A stretch of 64,000 nucleotides of DNA from Propionibacteriaceae bacterium P6A17 (GCA_000619965.1 JHVD01000007.1:124001-188000), one strand, 5' to 3'; shown: positions 7,733 through 18,632, counted from the first letter of the stretch. Numbers and translations: made by a program. The notes: generated by a model not told the origin, from the letters alone.

Positions 7733-8380
7733 TCACGCCAGCGCGGGGGCCTCGCCCAGCGCGGGGAGCGTGGCGGTCAGCATCGCCGCGAGCCCGGCGG
7801 CGAGATCGTCGAAGGAGTTCGGCACTCGCCCCTCCAGGGCTTCATCGGCCCCGCCGGTCTCCGCCCCGACACCTGCCGTGCCCGACGAGCGGAGCGCGGG
7901 CACGTGCACGAACAGCGCCGGTTGTTCGAGCCCGTAGGCGAGGTAGGCCGTCCAATTGCAGACGAACCGTCCGGCGTCCTCGCTGGTCGAGGACGCCCAG
8001 CCGGCAGCGCGCAGAGCCGAGGTGGCATCGTCGGGGCTCCACGTCGCTGCACGGACGTCCGGGCCGCCGTCGTCGATCCGCTCTCCGTGGGGCTGCCGTC
8101 CGGCGTTGTCGGGGATTCGTGCGGTGGCGTCGTTGACTGCCCGAGCTTCGGGCGTGAAGCCTCGACGGCCTCCCGCCTCGCCCAGGCAGAGCACGGCGTC
8201 GGGCGAGTGGCGGGCGACGGCTTCGGCCAGCGGGGCACGAGCGAACACGCACGGCAGCTCGACGCCGACGAGTGTGTGCGCAGGGTCCGTCCACCCGGCG
8301 ACGAGCCGCCGCATCGCCTCGCGGGAGGCGTTCTCGGCGTCCCCTCCGAAGGGCTCGAATGCGGTGATCAGGATGCGCAT
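7733..8380 (-). CDS. pcp: Pyroglutamyl-peptidase I
   Basis: A 215-residue cysteine peptidase (family C15) that removes N-terminal pyroglutamate from peptides in the cytoplasm. The start ILITAFEPFGGDAENAS is the family hallmark. The catalytic triad can be read as the Glu in TPEARAVND (about residue 78), the Cys in AGRFVCNWTAY (about 142) and the His in ALFVHVP (about 159). Length is normal for the family. The ATG at 8380 lies 6 nt from a TAGCGT hexamer and lacks a ribosome binding site, so the mRNA should be leaderless. It diverges from the phosphate transporter. Confidence 0.93.
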   Translation of the reverse strand: MRILITAFEPFGGDAENASREAMRRLVAGWTDPAHTLVGVELPCVFARAPLAEAVARHSPDAVLCLGEAGGRRGFTPEARAVNDATARIPDNAGRQPHGERIDDGGPDVRAATWSPDDATSALRAAGWASSTSEDAGRFVCNWTAYLAYGLEQPALFVHVPALRSSGTAGVGAETGGADEALEGRVPNSFDDLAAGLAAMLTATLPALGEAPALA

Positions 8381-8386
8381 GACGTC

Positions 8387-8392
8387 ACGCTA
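8387..8392 (-). promoter_or_regulatory. -10 element (TAGCGT) for leaderless pcp
   Basis: TAGCGT on the minus strand is 6 nt from the ATG at 8380. Confidence 0.5.
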
Positions 8393-8445
8393 GCCCACCC
8401 GACGGAGTCCTCCGGCCCCTCGATGACCCCCGATGAGTGGTATGC

Positions 8446-8467
8446 GTTCACTTTCAGTTAACCTTTC
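8446..8467 (+). promoter_or_regulatory. PHO-box-like tandem repeat and -10 element at the phosphate transporter start
   Basis: Two adjacent 11-nt units, GTTCACTTTCA (8446-8456) and GTTAACCTTTC (8457-8467), resemble the direct-repeat PHO boxes bound by PhoP-type response regulators in Actinobacteria. TAACCT (8459-8464) inside the second unit is 6 nt from the GTG at 8471 and would be the -10 of a leaderless mRNA. A regulator bound here would cover the core promoter, so repression is as likely as activation. Confidence 0.5.
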
Positions 8468-8470
8468 ACC

Positions 8471-10138
8471 GTGGGAACCGACCTGTCCTTCACGCCCGAA
8501 TCCCCTGCCCTGGAGCCGCAGCCCCCGCGAGCGGGCGAACCTGCCCCCGATGGCGGGCCGACGACCACCTCCCGTTTCCTCGGTCCGGACCGCAACTGGC
8601 ACCTCGCATTCGGCGGACTCCTCGCCGTCGCGTTCATTGCGTTCTCGTTGTGGTCGGCCGGACACGTCGCAGACCGCACCGTCATGGTGGTGCTGATCAC
8701 GTCGATCGTGCTGGGCCTGTTCATGGCGTTCAACATCGGCGGCAACGACGTGGCGAACTCGTTCGGCACCTCCGTGGGCGCGAAGACGCTGACGATGAAG
8801 CAGGCGCTGCTCGTCGCCGCGATCTTTGAGGTCAGCGGCGCGGTGTTGGCCGGCGGCGAAGTGACCGACACGGTACGCAGCGGCATCGTCGATCTCGACG
8901 GCGTGGCGCTGCAGCCGATCGACTTCGTCATCATCATGATGGCGTCGCTGTTCGGGGCCGCCGTGTGGTTGTTGGTGGCGACGAAGTTCGGCCTTCCCGT
9001 GTCCACGACGCACTCGATCATCGGCGCGATCGTCGGCGCCTCACTCACGCTCGGATACCTCACCGGTCACGGCTCGCTGGAGATGGTGCAGTGGAGCAAG
9101 ATCCGCGATATTGCCGTCTCGTGGGTGTTGTCGCCGGTGTTGGGCGGCCTCGTCGCCTGGGCGTTGTTCGGGGCCATTCAGCGCCACATCCTGCTCTACA
9201 ACCAGAAGGCCGAGCAGCGGCTGCGCGAGCTCAACGCGGCGCGCATCGCCGCCAGCGAGGAGCAGAAACGGGAGTTCAGCCGCCTCACGGAGTTGCAGCA
9301 GATCGCGTACACCAACAAGCTCATCCGCGACTCGGAGCTCGCGAAGAACCCGGACATCGATCCGGACCAGCTCGAGTCCGACTATTACCGGGCGCTGAAG
9401 AAAATCGACAAGAAGGTCGACGAGGTGCGCTCGCATCGCGCCCTCACCATCGGTGTCCCCCTGATCGGCTCACTGGGGGCGGTCGTCATCGCCTCGATGC
9501 TGCTGTTCAAGGGTCTGGGCAATCTCAACTTGGGCCTCAACACCGTCTCCGTGGTCCTCATCCTGCTCATGGTGGGTTCGACGGTGTGGCTTGCGCTGTC
9601 GATGTTCGCGAATTCGCTTCGTGGGCAGCAACTGTCGCGGGCGACGTTCAGGTTGTTCTCGTGGATGCAGGTGTTCACGGCCTCGGCGTTCGCGTTCAGC
9701 CACGGATCGAACGACATCGCCAACGCCGTCGGCCCGTTCGTCGCGATCCTCGACGTGCTGCGCACCGGCCAGATCGCCGAGGAGGTGCAGATCCCGGCGC
9801 CCGTGATGTTCGCCTTCGGCATTGCGCTGGTCTCGGGGCTGTGGTTCATCGGCCGCAACGTGATCCGCACCGTCGGCGAGGGACTCACGAAGATCCACCC
9901 TGCGTCCGGTTTCGCGGCCGAGCTGTCTGCGGCCGCCGTGGTCATGCTCGCTTCGGTGCTTGGCCTGCCGGTGAGCTCGACGCACATTCTCATCGGTGCG
10001 GTCCTGGGCGTCGGGCTGGTCAACCGTGCCGCGAACTGGCGCCTCATGAGGCCCATCTTCCTCGCCTGGATCATCACGCTTCCCGTCGCCGCCCTGCTCG
10101 GCGCGCTGGGCTTCGTCGGCCTGCGCGCCATCCTCTGA
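8471..10138 (+). CDS. PiT-family inorganic phosphate transporter
   Basis: A 555-residue low-affinity phosphate permease. Two PiT signature halves are present: [20 protein letters not shown] near residue 80 and [20 protein letters not shown] near residue 415, each paired with a later motif ([17 protein letters not shown] and [16 protein letters not shown]). About ten helices flank a long charged central loop (residues 235-330) rich in Glu, Arg and Lys that looks coiled-coil. The N-terminal 40 residues are proline-rich and cytoplasmic. GTG 8471 is chosen because TAACCT lies 6 nt upstream and no ribosome binding site serves a later start. No PhoU-like gene accompanies it. Confidence 0.93.
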   Translation: MGTDLSFTPESPALEPQPPRAGEPAPDGGPTTTSRFLGPDRNWHLAFGGLLAVAFIAFSLWSAGHVADRTVMVVLITSIVLGLFMAFNIGGNDVANSFGTSVGAKTLTMKQALLVAAIFEVSGAVLAGGEVTDTVRSGIVDLDGVALQPIDFVIIMMASLFGAAVWLLVATKFGLPVSTTHSIIGAIVGASLTLGYLTGHGSLEMVQWSKIRDIAVSWVLSPVLGGLVAWALFGAIQRHILLYNQKAEQRLRELNAARIAASEEQKREFSRLTELQQIAYTNKLIRDSELAKNPDIDPDQLESDYYRALKKIDKKVDEVRSHRALTIGVPLIGSLGAVVIASMLLFKGLGNLNLGLNTVSVVLILLMVGSTVWLALSMFANSLRGQQLSRATFRLFSWMQVFTASAFAFSHGSNDIANAVGPFVAILDVLRTGQIAEEVQIPAPVMFAFGIALVSGLWFIGRNVIRTVGEGLTKIHPASGFAAELSAAAVVMLASVLGLPVSSTHILIGAVLGVGLVNRAANWRLMRPIFLAWIITLPVAALLGALGFVGLRAIL

Positions 10139-10547
10139 CCCGGCGGGGCCGAGAGGGCGCCGTCGCAAAGTTGGGGGGTCGACGCCTGCGGTTGCCGCGC
10201 GACCTGCGCCGTTGTCGCCCTCCCGACGACGGGAGTGGGTGCCCGCGTCGGTGCCCGGCGATGGTTGGCTGGAGTCACGACAGCACGATCGCCCTTGCCC
10301 GAGAAGGATGACCGACACGCGATGGGCCGCGGACATGTGCTGCCTTGGGCATTCATGGACAGGCGCGTGGGCCTCTCGCAGCCTCCGCGCGAGCCGCGGC
10401 TCCGCCATAGGTAGACCGGCAATTGGAACTGACGGGGGGGTCCAACACCAGGAGGGTGAAGGTTCAGCGGGGAGCGGCAGTCGCCCTCGCCAGGGAGAGG
10501 TCGATCGACGGCGCACTCATCGAGTGGGCTGCAATCCTCCGGGCGGG
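10139..10547. other. 409-nt stretch with no recognised gene
   Basis: Open frames exist on both strands but none shows a recognisable domain, a signal peptide or a start signal. The base composition is slightly lower in GC than the flanking genes. It borders a frameshifted membrane-protein gene, so it may be decayed coding DNA. Confidence 0.4.
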
Positions 10548-11322
10548 ATGCTGCGGCGGAGATGTGCGTTGATTGGCACCGTGGCTACCGCCATCTGCAT
10601 TGTTGCGGTGTGGTTGCAGACCACTTCGTTGCAGGGTGGACCCGTTTGGCTGACGCTGAGCGTCGCCCTCGACGTGGTCGTCATGACGCTCGCAGCCACC
10701 GCGGCGGTGGGGTTTCGGCCTCGCCCTGGCAATCCCTCCGGCAAGCGGCTGGCCCAATCATCAACGCGCGCTGCGCGGCGGAGCACTCGTCGCGATCATG
10801 GCCCTCGCCGCGACGACAGCGCTCCACTGGGCGACGCTGCGTGGCATCGACGGCTCGCGCGATGCGTCGATGACCCATCCACTGTTCCCCCTGCTTGACG
10901 TCGGCATCGCGATTCTCCAATGGACGTGCGCCTTCCTGATTGCCACCGCGATGGTGGGTTGGCTCGCGCAGCGCGGTCCGGGCATGCCCGAGGAGCACGA
11001 CAGGCCCGGTGTTGCCTCACATGACTCCAAAGCTGCCCACTGCCGGGCAGGCGTAACCCCGGTTGTTTCCCAAGCGTTCGAGGCTCAAGGCCTTGCCCGG
11101 CCGGTCGGCGCCCCATCCGGCCCAGTTGACGAGGCCCAGACCCGAACTAAGTGTGAGGTTGTGGTTGGTGGACCAACCACAACCTCACACTTAGTTCCCC
11201 GAGGTCCCGATCAGCGCGCCCGTTCCCCAGCCGAAGGACTTCGTCGCGCGCGCAGGGAGGTGCATGGGAGTTGGAGCCGGCCTCAGATCAGCGAGCCTCG
11301 ACGAAGCCCCCGGGGCACGTGA
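10548..11322 (+). pseudogene. Frameshifted four-helix membrane protein of unknown function
   Basis: From ATG 10548 the frame encodes two clean membrane helices (ALIGTVATAICIVAVW and a second ending VVMTLAATAAV). At the G-run 10709-10712 the hydrophobic pattern moves to the +1 frame, which continues GFGLALAIP, GGALVAIMALAATTALHW and ILQWTCAFLIATAMVGWLA. Skipping one G restores a single four-helix protein of about 170 residues. The last part of the frame runs through the hairpin at 11144-11197 and is unlikely to be genuine. Either one base is inserted in the genome (pseudogene) or the G-run was misread. No family was recognised. Confidence 0.5.
11144..11197. repeat. Perfect hairpin, copy A of a dispersed family
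   Basis: Two 25-nt arms (11144-11168 and 11173-11197) are exact reverse complements around a 4-nt loop. The inner core reads GTGTGAGGTTGTGGTTGG. Copies B (51161-51200) and C (52244-52291) share the same core except AA in place of TT, with the matching change in the other arm. It has no T-run. It may act as a terminator or be a small palindromic repeat element. Confidence 0.85.
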
Positions 11323-11390
11323 GGACGGGCGTTCGGTGGATAGCCTCCGAGCGGTGCGGAATGCGGGACATGGGCACCTGACGCGAACTG
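11309..11390 (+). pseudogene. Probable 3' remnant of a third lipoprotein copy
   Basis: This stretch aligns by eye with the 3' ends of the two downstream lipoprotein genes: GGTGGATAGCCTCCGAGCGG resembles the codons for VVSER, then ACATGGGCACC resembles the region where those genes stop and a downstream ATG overlaps. It is followed by the same roughly 90-nt leader (11381-11471) that precedes each intact copy. No intact frame remains. The similarity is modest and was not tested by alignment. Confidence 0.35.
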
Positions 11391-11471
11391 TGGAAAACCC
11401 GACGTCAGTGACCCCTTCATCTGCAAGTCTGACCCCCGGTTGCTGATTCGAGGCCGAAGGAGCACAGCACA

Positions 11472-12140
11472 ATGCCCCGCACGAGCGTCCCCATCCTGAC
11501 AGGAATCTGTACATCACTGGTGCTGACCGCCTGCGCCACTTCGGCTGCCAGCCAGCCGACCGCGTCTCCCACCCCGACGGCCACCTCGCCCACCGCCATC
11601 GCCCCGACCACACCAACACCGACGCCCACTCCGGCCCCAACACCGTCGCCCTCGCCCTCCCCCAGCCCGACGGCCTGGCAGTCCTTCCCACCAGCCGACC
11701 CGACGGAAACCAAGAATCAAGCAGCCATCCGCGAAGGCTGGGAGGATCACGAGCGACAAATCGACAGATTCGCGAAGGATCCCTCGCTCAAGGACCTCAC
11801 CCCTCTCACCCTCACCACCACCGGACAAACGACCACCGCCGTGGTGCGGTACATCGGACAACTGCGCGACGACGGTCAGGTCCGTCAGGGCGACATGGCG
11901 TTTCGCGATCTGCAAGTCGGACAGCCGGGCACAACGTCTGACGGAACTCGCGTGGTGGAGGTCTCCGCATGCTCGGACTTCTCGAACATGGTCACCATCG
12001 TGGCCAGCACCGGTCAACGCGCGGACGCCAGCGAGGGAGAGGAGTGGGTCGACACGATCCGCGTCTCATACACGATGGTCGAACAGCCCAACGGCGAGTG
12101 GGTCGTCTCCGAACGACGTGGGGAACGCGAAACATGCTGA
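11472..12140 (+). CDS. Secreted lipoprotein, first of a tandem pair
   Basis: A 222-residue lipoprotein precursor: hydrophobic signal ending LVLTAC with the lipidation Cys at residue 21, a Pro/Thr/Ser-rich spacer (residues 28-68) and a globular domain of about 150 residues. That domain has two cysteines (in VSACSD and as the last residue). AAGGAG lies 9 nt before the ATG. It is about two-thirds identical by eye to the next gene; TAWQSFPPADPTETK is shared exactly. The structure resembles actinobacterial surface lipoproteins with a small NTF2/DUF-like domain, but no family was recognised. The copy seems to have lost its original downstream partner. Confidence 0.75.
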   Translation: MPRTSVPILTGICTSLVLTACATSAASQPTASPTPTATSPTAIAPTTPTPTPTPAPTPSPSPSPSPTAWQSFPPADPTETKNQAAIREGWEDHERQIDRFAKDPSLKDLTPLTLTTTGQTTTAVVRYIGQLRDDGQVRQGDMAFRDLQVGQPGTTSDGTRVVEVSACSDFSNMVTIVASTGQRADASEGEEWVDTIRVSYTMVEQPNGEWVVSERRGERETC

Positions 12141-12234
12141 GCACCCGCGAGCTGTGGAAAACCCCACGTCAATGAACCCCTCATCTGCAAGTCTGACCCC
12201 GGTTGCTGATTCAAGGCCGAAGGAGCACAACACA

Positions 12235-12900
12235 ATGCGCCGAATGAACAAGATCGTCCTCACGGGCATCTGGTTGCCGTCGATGCTGGTCGGATGCGGC
12301 ACTGCCGAGAACCAGCCCACGACATCCCCCTCCCCGACGGACACCTCCGCCACCGCCATCGCCCCGACCACACCATCACCGACGCCAACCCCAACCCCGA
12401 CGCCGTCTCCCTCGCCCTCCCCCAGCCCGACGGCCTGGCAGTCCTTCCCACCAGCCGACCCGACGGAAACCAAGGATCAAGCAGCCATCCGCGCGGGGTG
12501 GGAAGAGCACGAGCGACAACTGGACCGCTTCATGAAGGACCTCACCCTCTCCGACTGGACCCCCTTGACGCTGACCACGTCGGGTCAGGAAAAGACGGCC
12601 GTGGTCCACTTCATCGGAGATCTCCGGGACAAGGGACACATCCGTGAGGGCGACATGACCTTCCGCGACGTGCGCATCGAAGATCCCGACACATCAAGCG
12701 ACGGGACACGGATGGCCAGCATGTCTGTGTGCGCGGACTACTCGAACACGCGATTCATCGTCGCAGCCACCGGCGAGCTCGTCCAGCCAGAGGAAGGGGG
12801 GGAGTGGGTGGAGACGCTGCGCGTCTCCTACACGATGGTCGAACAGCCCAATGGCCTCTGGGTGGTGTCGGAGAGCTACGCGGAGCGCAAGACATGTTGA
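12235..12900 (+). CDS. Secreted lipoprotein, second of a tandem pair
   Basis: A 221-residue paralogue of the preceding gene with lipobox LVGC (Cys at residue 21), a Thr/Pro repeat linker and the same C-terminal domain ending in Cys. About 90 nt of leader, including the ribosome binding site AAGGAG, are nearly identical to the leader of the first copy, so the duplicated unit included the regulatory region. Its stop codon overlaps the ATG of the next gene by 7 nt, which indicates coupled translation with that secreted protein. Function unknown; an envelope role is inferred from the lipobox. Confidence 0.75.
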   Translation: MRRMNKIVLTGIWLPSMLVGCGTAENQPTTSPSPTDTSATAIAPTTPSPTPTPTPTPSPSPSPSPTAWQSFPPADPTETKDQAAIRAGWEEHERQLDRFMKDLTLSDWTPLTLTTSGQEKTAVVHFIGDLRDKGHIREGDMTFRDVRIEDPDTSSDGTRMASMSVCADYSNTRFIVAATGELVQPEEGGEWVETLRVSYTMVEQPNGLWVVSESYAERKTC

Positions 12901-13814
12901 GACTCGCGTGGCTGGTGCTGCTCTTGGCCTTCGTCTCCTCGGCGCCGCCAGCTTGGGCAGAGTCCTGGTGCGGCCGCTATTACGGCCAGTGCGTCGGTAC
13001 CGATCACGGCCGCATCCCGGCCCCTGGACGACCGGCCCCCGACGATGAGCCCCGACCGTCTCGCCCCGTCCCTGAACGAGAGTGCCGGTTGGAAGGCCGG
13101 ATCGTCCCTTGTGAGACGTCATTCGGCACGTGGAGCGCGGGTCGTCAAACCTGGTGCAGGCCCGCGGTGCCCCAACCCCCCAAGGACGACCCGATCTGGC
13201 AGGGTCGCGCCGACGGCTCGATCTGGGCGTGCGTCCGGCCGCAGGGCAACGTGCCCGATGCGAGCATGGTGTTCTACGAATGGCGGGCCGCAGGGGACCA
13301 ACCGCCGCGCCCGGACCCTGAGGCGGTCGCATGGTCGCTGCTGGCGAAGATCCAGCTCAAGCCGGTGGAGCCCGGGGTCGCTCCCCAGCCCCTCGAACGC
13401 AAGCCCGACGCGTTGGGTTTCGTCGGAATGCCGTTGTGGTTCTGGGTGCGGGACCCGTCGCCAAACACCGTCGGCCCCATCACGGACAGCGACACCATCG
13501 ACGGCTACACCGTCACGATCAGCGCGAAGCTGGACTCGCTCGAGTGGGACTTGGGCGACGGCACCGAGCCCGTCCGCTGCCGCCGGTGGCGGGCATTCAA
13601 CCCCGCCATGATGGACCGGGAGACACCCGTCGTGTGTGGCAGGCAGGAAGGCTACCAGCGCGAGGGCGAATACACACTGCGGGTGACGTCGCACTGGAAG
13701 GTGAGCTGGCGCGGTGTGGGTGAGCAGGGCGTGATCGACTTCGACCGCACCACCACGCGCACCCTGCGCATCGGCGAGGCCCAAGTGCTGAGCGGGCCCA
13801 CGCGCACGCGCTAG
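12894..13814 (+). CDS. Secreted PKD-like protein of unknown function
   Basis: A 306-residue exported protein: signal peptide of about 22 residues (LRLAWLVLLLAFVSS, cleavage after AWA), a cysteine-containing proline-rich region, and a C-terminal beta-rich segment with SLEWDLGDGTEPV, the WDxGDG pattern of PKD-type repeats, followed by EGEYTLRVTSHWKVSW. Cysteines occur in several spaced positions (residues 26, 33, 63, 72, 87 and later) and could form disulfides. There is no anchor. It is translated from an ATG inside the end of the upstream lipoprotein gene and probably works with it at the cell surface. Confidence 0.72.
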   Translation: MLRLAWLVLLLAFVSSAPPAWAESWCGRYYGQCVGTDHGRIPAPGRPAPDDEPRPSRPVPERECRLEGRIVPCETSFGTWSAGRQTWCRPAVPQPPKDDPIWQGRADGSIWACVRPQGNVPDASMVFYEWRAAGDQPPRPDPEAVAWSLLAKIQLKPVEPGVAPQPLERKPDALGFVGMPLWFWVRDPSPNTVGPITDSDTIDGYTVTISAKLDSLEWDLGDGTEPVRCRRWRAFNPAMMDRETPVVCGRQEGYQREGEYTLRVTSHWKVSWRGVGEQGVIDFDRTTTRTLRIGEAQVLSGPTRTR

Positions 13815-13848
13815 CGTCGGGTCTCCGACGACGGTCGTCGCAGCGGGC

Positions 13849-14490
13849 TCAAGGGTGGAGTCGCGTGGCGCGCCAGCCGCCCGGCGTGCGCGAGAAACGC
13901 GCCCGGTCGTGCAGCCGGCTGGGCATGCCTTGCCAAAACTCGAACTCGGCGACATCGATCACGTAGCCGCCCCAGTCGGGCATCGGCACGTCGTCGCCGG
14001 CGAAGCGACGCGTGGCCGCAGCCACCGCGTCGACGAGGTCCTCCCGCGAGGCGAGGGGCCGGGACTGCTGCGACACCCAGGACGCCACCTGACTCGACCG
14101 CGGGCGGGACCGGAAGTATTCGCGCGACTGGGCATCATCCAGCCTCGCGACGGTGCCCGTCGCCCGAATCTGGCGCATCGGCCCCGCCCAGTGGAACAGC
14201 ACGCTGGCAACGGGGTTTGCCTCCAGCGCGAGCCCTTTCGCGGAGCCGTGGTTGGTGAAGAACACGAGCCCTTCCTCATCCGCGCCCTTCAGCAGCACCA
14301 TGCGCACCTGCGGCGTGCCGTCGGCGCCGACGGTGGCCAGCGCCATCGCGCCAGGCTCCGGCACGCCAGCATCGGCGGCAGCGGCAAGCCACTCGTGGAA
14401 GAGACGCCAAGGGTTGAGCGAGGTCACGTCGGCCGGCAGCCCGACGCCGTCGTAGTCCACCCTGCTGGATGCCAGCCACTCAGCGGCCAA
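13849..14490 (-). CDS. pdxH: Pyridoxamine 5'-phosphate oxidase
   Basis: A 213-residue FMN enzyme that oxidises pyridoxine- or pyridoxamine-phosphate to pyridoxal phosphate. Family segments appear in order: EPGAMALATVGADGTPQVRM, LLKGADEEGLVFFTNHGSAK (FMN and substrate contacts), FRSRPRSSQVASWVSQQSRP and the C-terminal FWQGMPSRLHDR. The start is a TTG at 14490, chosen because AGGGAG lies 7 nt upstream and the protein then begins AAEWLASSRVDYDG, the usual N-terminal region; it overlaps the end of the upstream gene by 11 nt. With pdxK at 1.7 kb, the window holds two B6 salvage enzymes. Confidence 0.92.
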   Translation of the reverse strand: MAAEWLASSRVDYDGVGLPADVTSLNPWRLFHEWLAAAADAGVPEPGAMALATVGADGTPQVRMVLLKGADEEGLVFFTNHGSAKGLALEANPVASVLFHWAGPMRQIRATGTVARLDDAQSREYFRSRPRSSQVASWVSQQSRPLASREDLVDAVAAATRRFAGDDVPMPDWGGYVIDVAEFEFWQGMPSRLHDRARFSRTPGGWRATRLHP

Positions 14491-15061
14491 TGCCCCGCTC
14501 CCTACGCTCGATCTCCTCGACGGCGGCCTTCGCCTCCGCGAGCCCCACCCCCGTGTGCTCGCGGAAGCGCTTGATGGCCTCGATCTTGCGCCCGGCCAAC
14601 AGCAGGGCCCGGACCTCGCCCTCCACGTCGCCTTGCCGGAAGTGGAACTGTTGGGGGGCGGGGACGCCGCGGAAGCCGTCGACCATCGGCCCCACGATCC
14701 ACGTCCACGCCGCCGCCAGCGCCAGCAGCGGCCACAGCCTGAAGCCGGTGAGCACCACCAAACCGAGCACCCCCCAGACAAACCACTGGCTCCTGTGGAA
14801 GGGCTCCGACTGGTATTGCGTGACGCTCAGCATGGGCCCGTACACCGGCACGGGCGCGACGGGCGGCTCCGGCTCGTCGAAGGGGCCCCCTGGCAGGTCG
14901 GCGAAGATCGCGAGCAGGTCGCCAGCCGTGCGCGCATCGAATGCACGCTGGACACGGTCGTCGAATTCCTCGATCGTGATGCGTCCCTGCGAGTGGTGCG
15001 TGGTCAGCCGGCGGACGGCCTCGTCACGCTCCGCGTCGCCGATGCGGATGTTCGGGTCCAT
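14480..15061 (-). CDS. DUF1707 membrane protein with L7/L12 C-terminal-like domain
   Basis: A 193-residue protein. Residues 1-60 form a DUF1707 domain (NIRIGDAERDEAVRRL, GRITIEEFDDRVQRAFDART), widespread in Actinobacteria and of unknown function. Two hydrophobic stretches follow at about residues 88-120. The tail, KIEAIKRFREHTGVGLAEAK, closely resembles the C-terminal domain of ribosomal protein L7/L12, the part that recruits translation factors. The ATG at 15061 overlaps the upstream TGA (TGATG), so it is coupled to the 269-residue protein, and it overlaps pdxH downstream. The domain mix suggests a membrane-linked protein-protein interaction role; this is inference. Confidence 0.78.
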   Translation of the reverse strand: MDPNIRIGDAERDEAVRRLTTHHSQGRITIEEFDDRVQRAFDARTAGDLLAIFADLPGGPFDEPEPPVAPVPVYGPMLSVTQYQSEPFHRSQWFVWGVLGLVVLTGFRLWPLLALAAAWTWIVGPMVDGFRGVPAPQQFHFRQGDVEGEVRALLLAGRKIEAIKRFREHTGVGLAEAKAAVEEIERRERGIGR

Positions 15062-15870
15062 CACCAAGCCCCGAAGGGGAAGCCTGTGGCGAAGGTCAGC
15101 TCGTCGGGCAGCGGATGCGTCTCGCCGTCGGGCGACTCGCAGAACAGCTCACACAGGCGCCCGTCCTCGATGCGCGCCATCACGAACACGTCACCGTCGG
15201 CACGCCCGGTGATCGGGAACCAGTAGTCGGGCACATCGACGACGGGGGCCTCCTCGTCGATGACGAACCGCACCACACCCTGCTCGGTCTGCGGCAATTG
15301 CCGCGCCGATGCGAGCTGCTCGCGCAGGACGGGGGCGCCCCAGTCGTCGGTGCGGGCAAGCATCTCCGCGACGATCTGCCGGACGCGATCGTCCAACTCC
15401 TTGGGCTCGACGACGTCCTCCGGCGCGGTCTCCCCGACTTCCCCGGCCCGGCTTCGCAGCGCCGCCTCGACGAGACACGTGGCCGCCCCGGCGACGGCGG
15501 TGACGCCCGCGGCCCAGGCGCGACCATGACGCACGCCGCACGCCTCGAGTTGGCGCATCGACCAGGCATCGAGGGCGAGCAGGGGATCGCGCAGACCGAA
15601 CGTGATCCCGGCCGCACCGAACGCCACGGCAGCCTTCTCCGTCGACGACATCGTCGGCGGGTAGGCATACCAATTGAGTTCGCCGTCCTCCCCGGTGTCG
15701 ACGGGCGCCGTGTCCGGGTCCATCGAAGCCGCTGCCCCCACCAGCGCGGACACAGCCACCCAGTAGGCCTGACGCTTCCAGCCGGTGAGCCGTCGCGGCT
15801 CGACGAGCGTCAGCGCGCTCGACGCGCCGACCAATGCCATCTGCCGCCAGTCAATCTTCCCCAGATCCAT
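15061..15870 (-). CDS. Conserved-looking protein of unknown function with membrane segments
   Basis: A 269-residue protein not recognised. It has moderately hydrophobic stretches near residues 30-48, 80-95 and 120-140, then a more polar half with REQLASARQLPQTEQGVVRF and DGDVFVMARIEDGRLCELF. Codon use is that of a genuine high-GC gene. The ATG at 15870 is 6 nt from TACGCT, so it is the leaderless first gene of an operon with the DUF1707 protein and pdxH. Its place in the operon does not reveal its role. Confidence 0.7.
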   Translation of the reverse strand: MDLGKIDWRQMALVGASSALTLVEPRRLTGWKRQAYWVAVSALVGAAASMDPDTAPVDTGEDGELNWYAYPPTMSSTEKAAVAFGAAGITFGLRDPLLALDAWSMRQLEACGVRHGRAWAAGVTAVAGAATCLVEAALRSRAGEVGETAPEDVVEPKELDDRVRQIVAEMLARTDDWGAPVLREQLASARQLPQTEQGVVRFVIDEEAPVVDVPDYWFPITGRADGDVFVMARIEDGRLCELFCESPDGETHPLPDELTFATGFPFGAW

Positions 15871-15876
15871 GCGTTC

Positions 15877-15882
15877 AGCGTA
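15877..15882 (-). promoter_or_regulatory. -10 element (TACGCT) for a leaderless operon
   Basis: TACGCT on the minus strand is 6 nt from the ATG at 15870 and starts the three-gene operon that ends with pdxH. Confidence 0.5.
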
Positions 15883-15933
15883 CCGGGCGCCACGGCTGCC
15901 GAAGCCGCCGAGGCGCCCGGGACTGGCAGACCG

Positions 15934-18513
<2,580 letters not shown>

Positions 18514-18531
18514 GGGCACTCCTGAAAGGCT

Positions 18532-18561
18532 AGATTACAAGTTGAGTCTACCTCACTCAAC
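18532..18561 (-). promoter_or_regulatory. clpB promoter overlapping a HAIR (HspR) operator
   Basis: The inverted repeat GTTGAGT-N7-ACTCAAC (18541-18561) differs from the HspR-associated inverted repeat CTTGAGT-N7-ACTCAAG only in its outermost pair. On the minus strand TTGAGT (18560-18555) and TAATCT (18537-18532) are 17 nt apart, so the operator covers the -35 and spacer. Confidence 0.85.
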
Positions 18562-18632
18562 CCTGTTTTCCACAGGCCTATTCCCGATCTTCCGCCCCAA
18601 TCTCCGCCCATCGTCCGTCGAGGGGCGTCGAG

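Noticed and set aside
10212-10547. Upstream extension of the frameshifted membrane-protein frame
   Set aside because: Arg/Pro-rich translation without hydrophobic or domain pattern; ATG 10548 is where the protein-like sequence begins.
11060-11110. A tRNA T-arm-like GCGTTCGAGGCTC
   Set aside because: The bases on either side of the loop do not pair and no acceptor or anticodon stem can be drawn.
11560-11690. Short repeats in the lipoprotein genes that look array-like
   Set aside because: They are Pro/Thr/Ser codon repeats in the linker, not CRISPR repeats; spacing and sequence are irregular.
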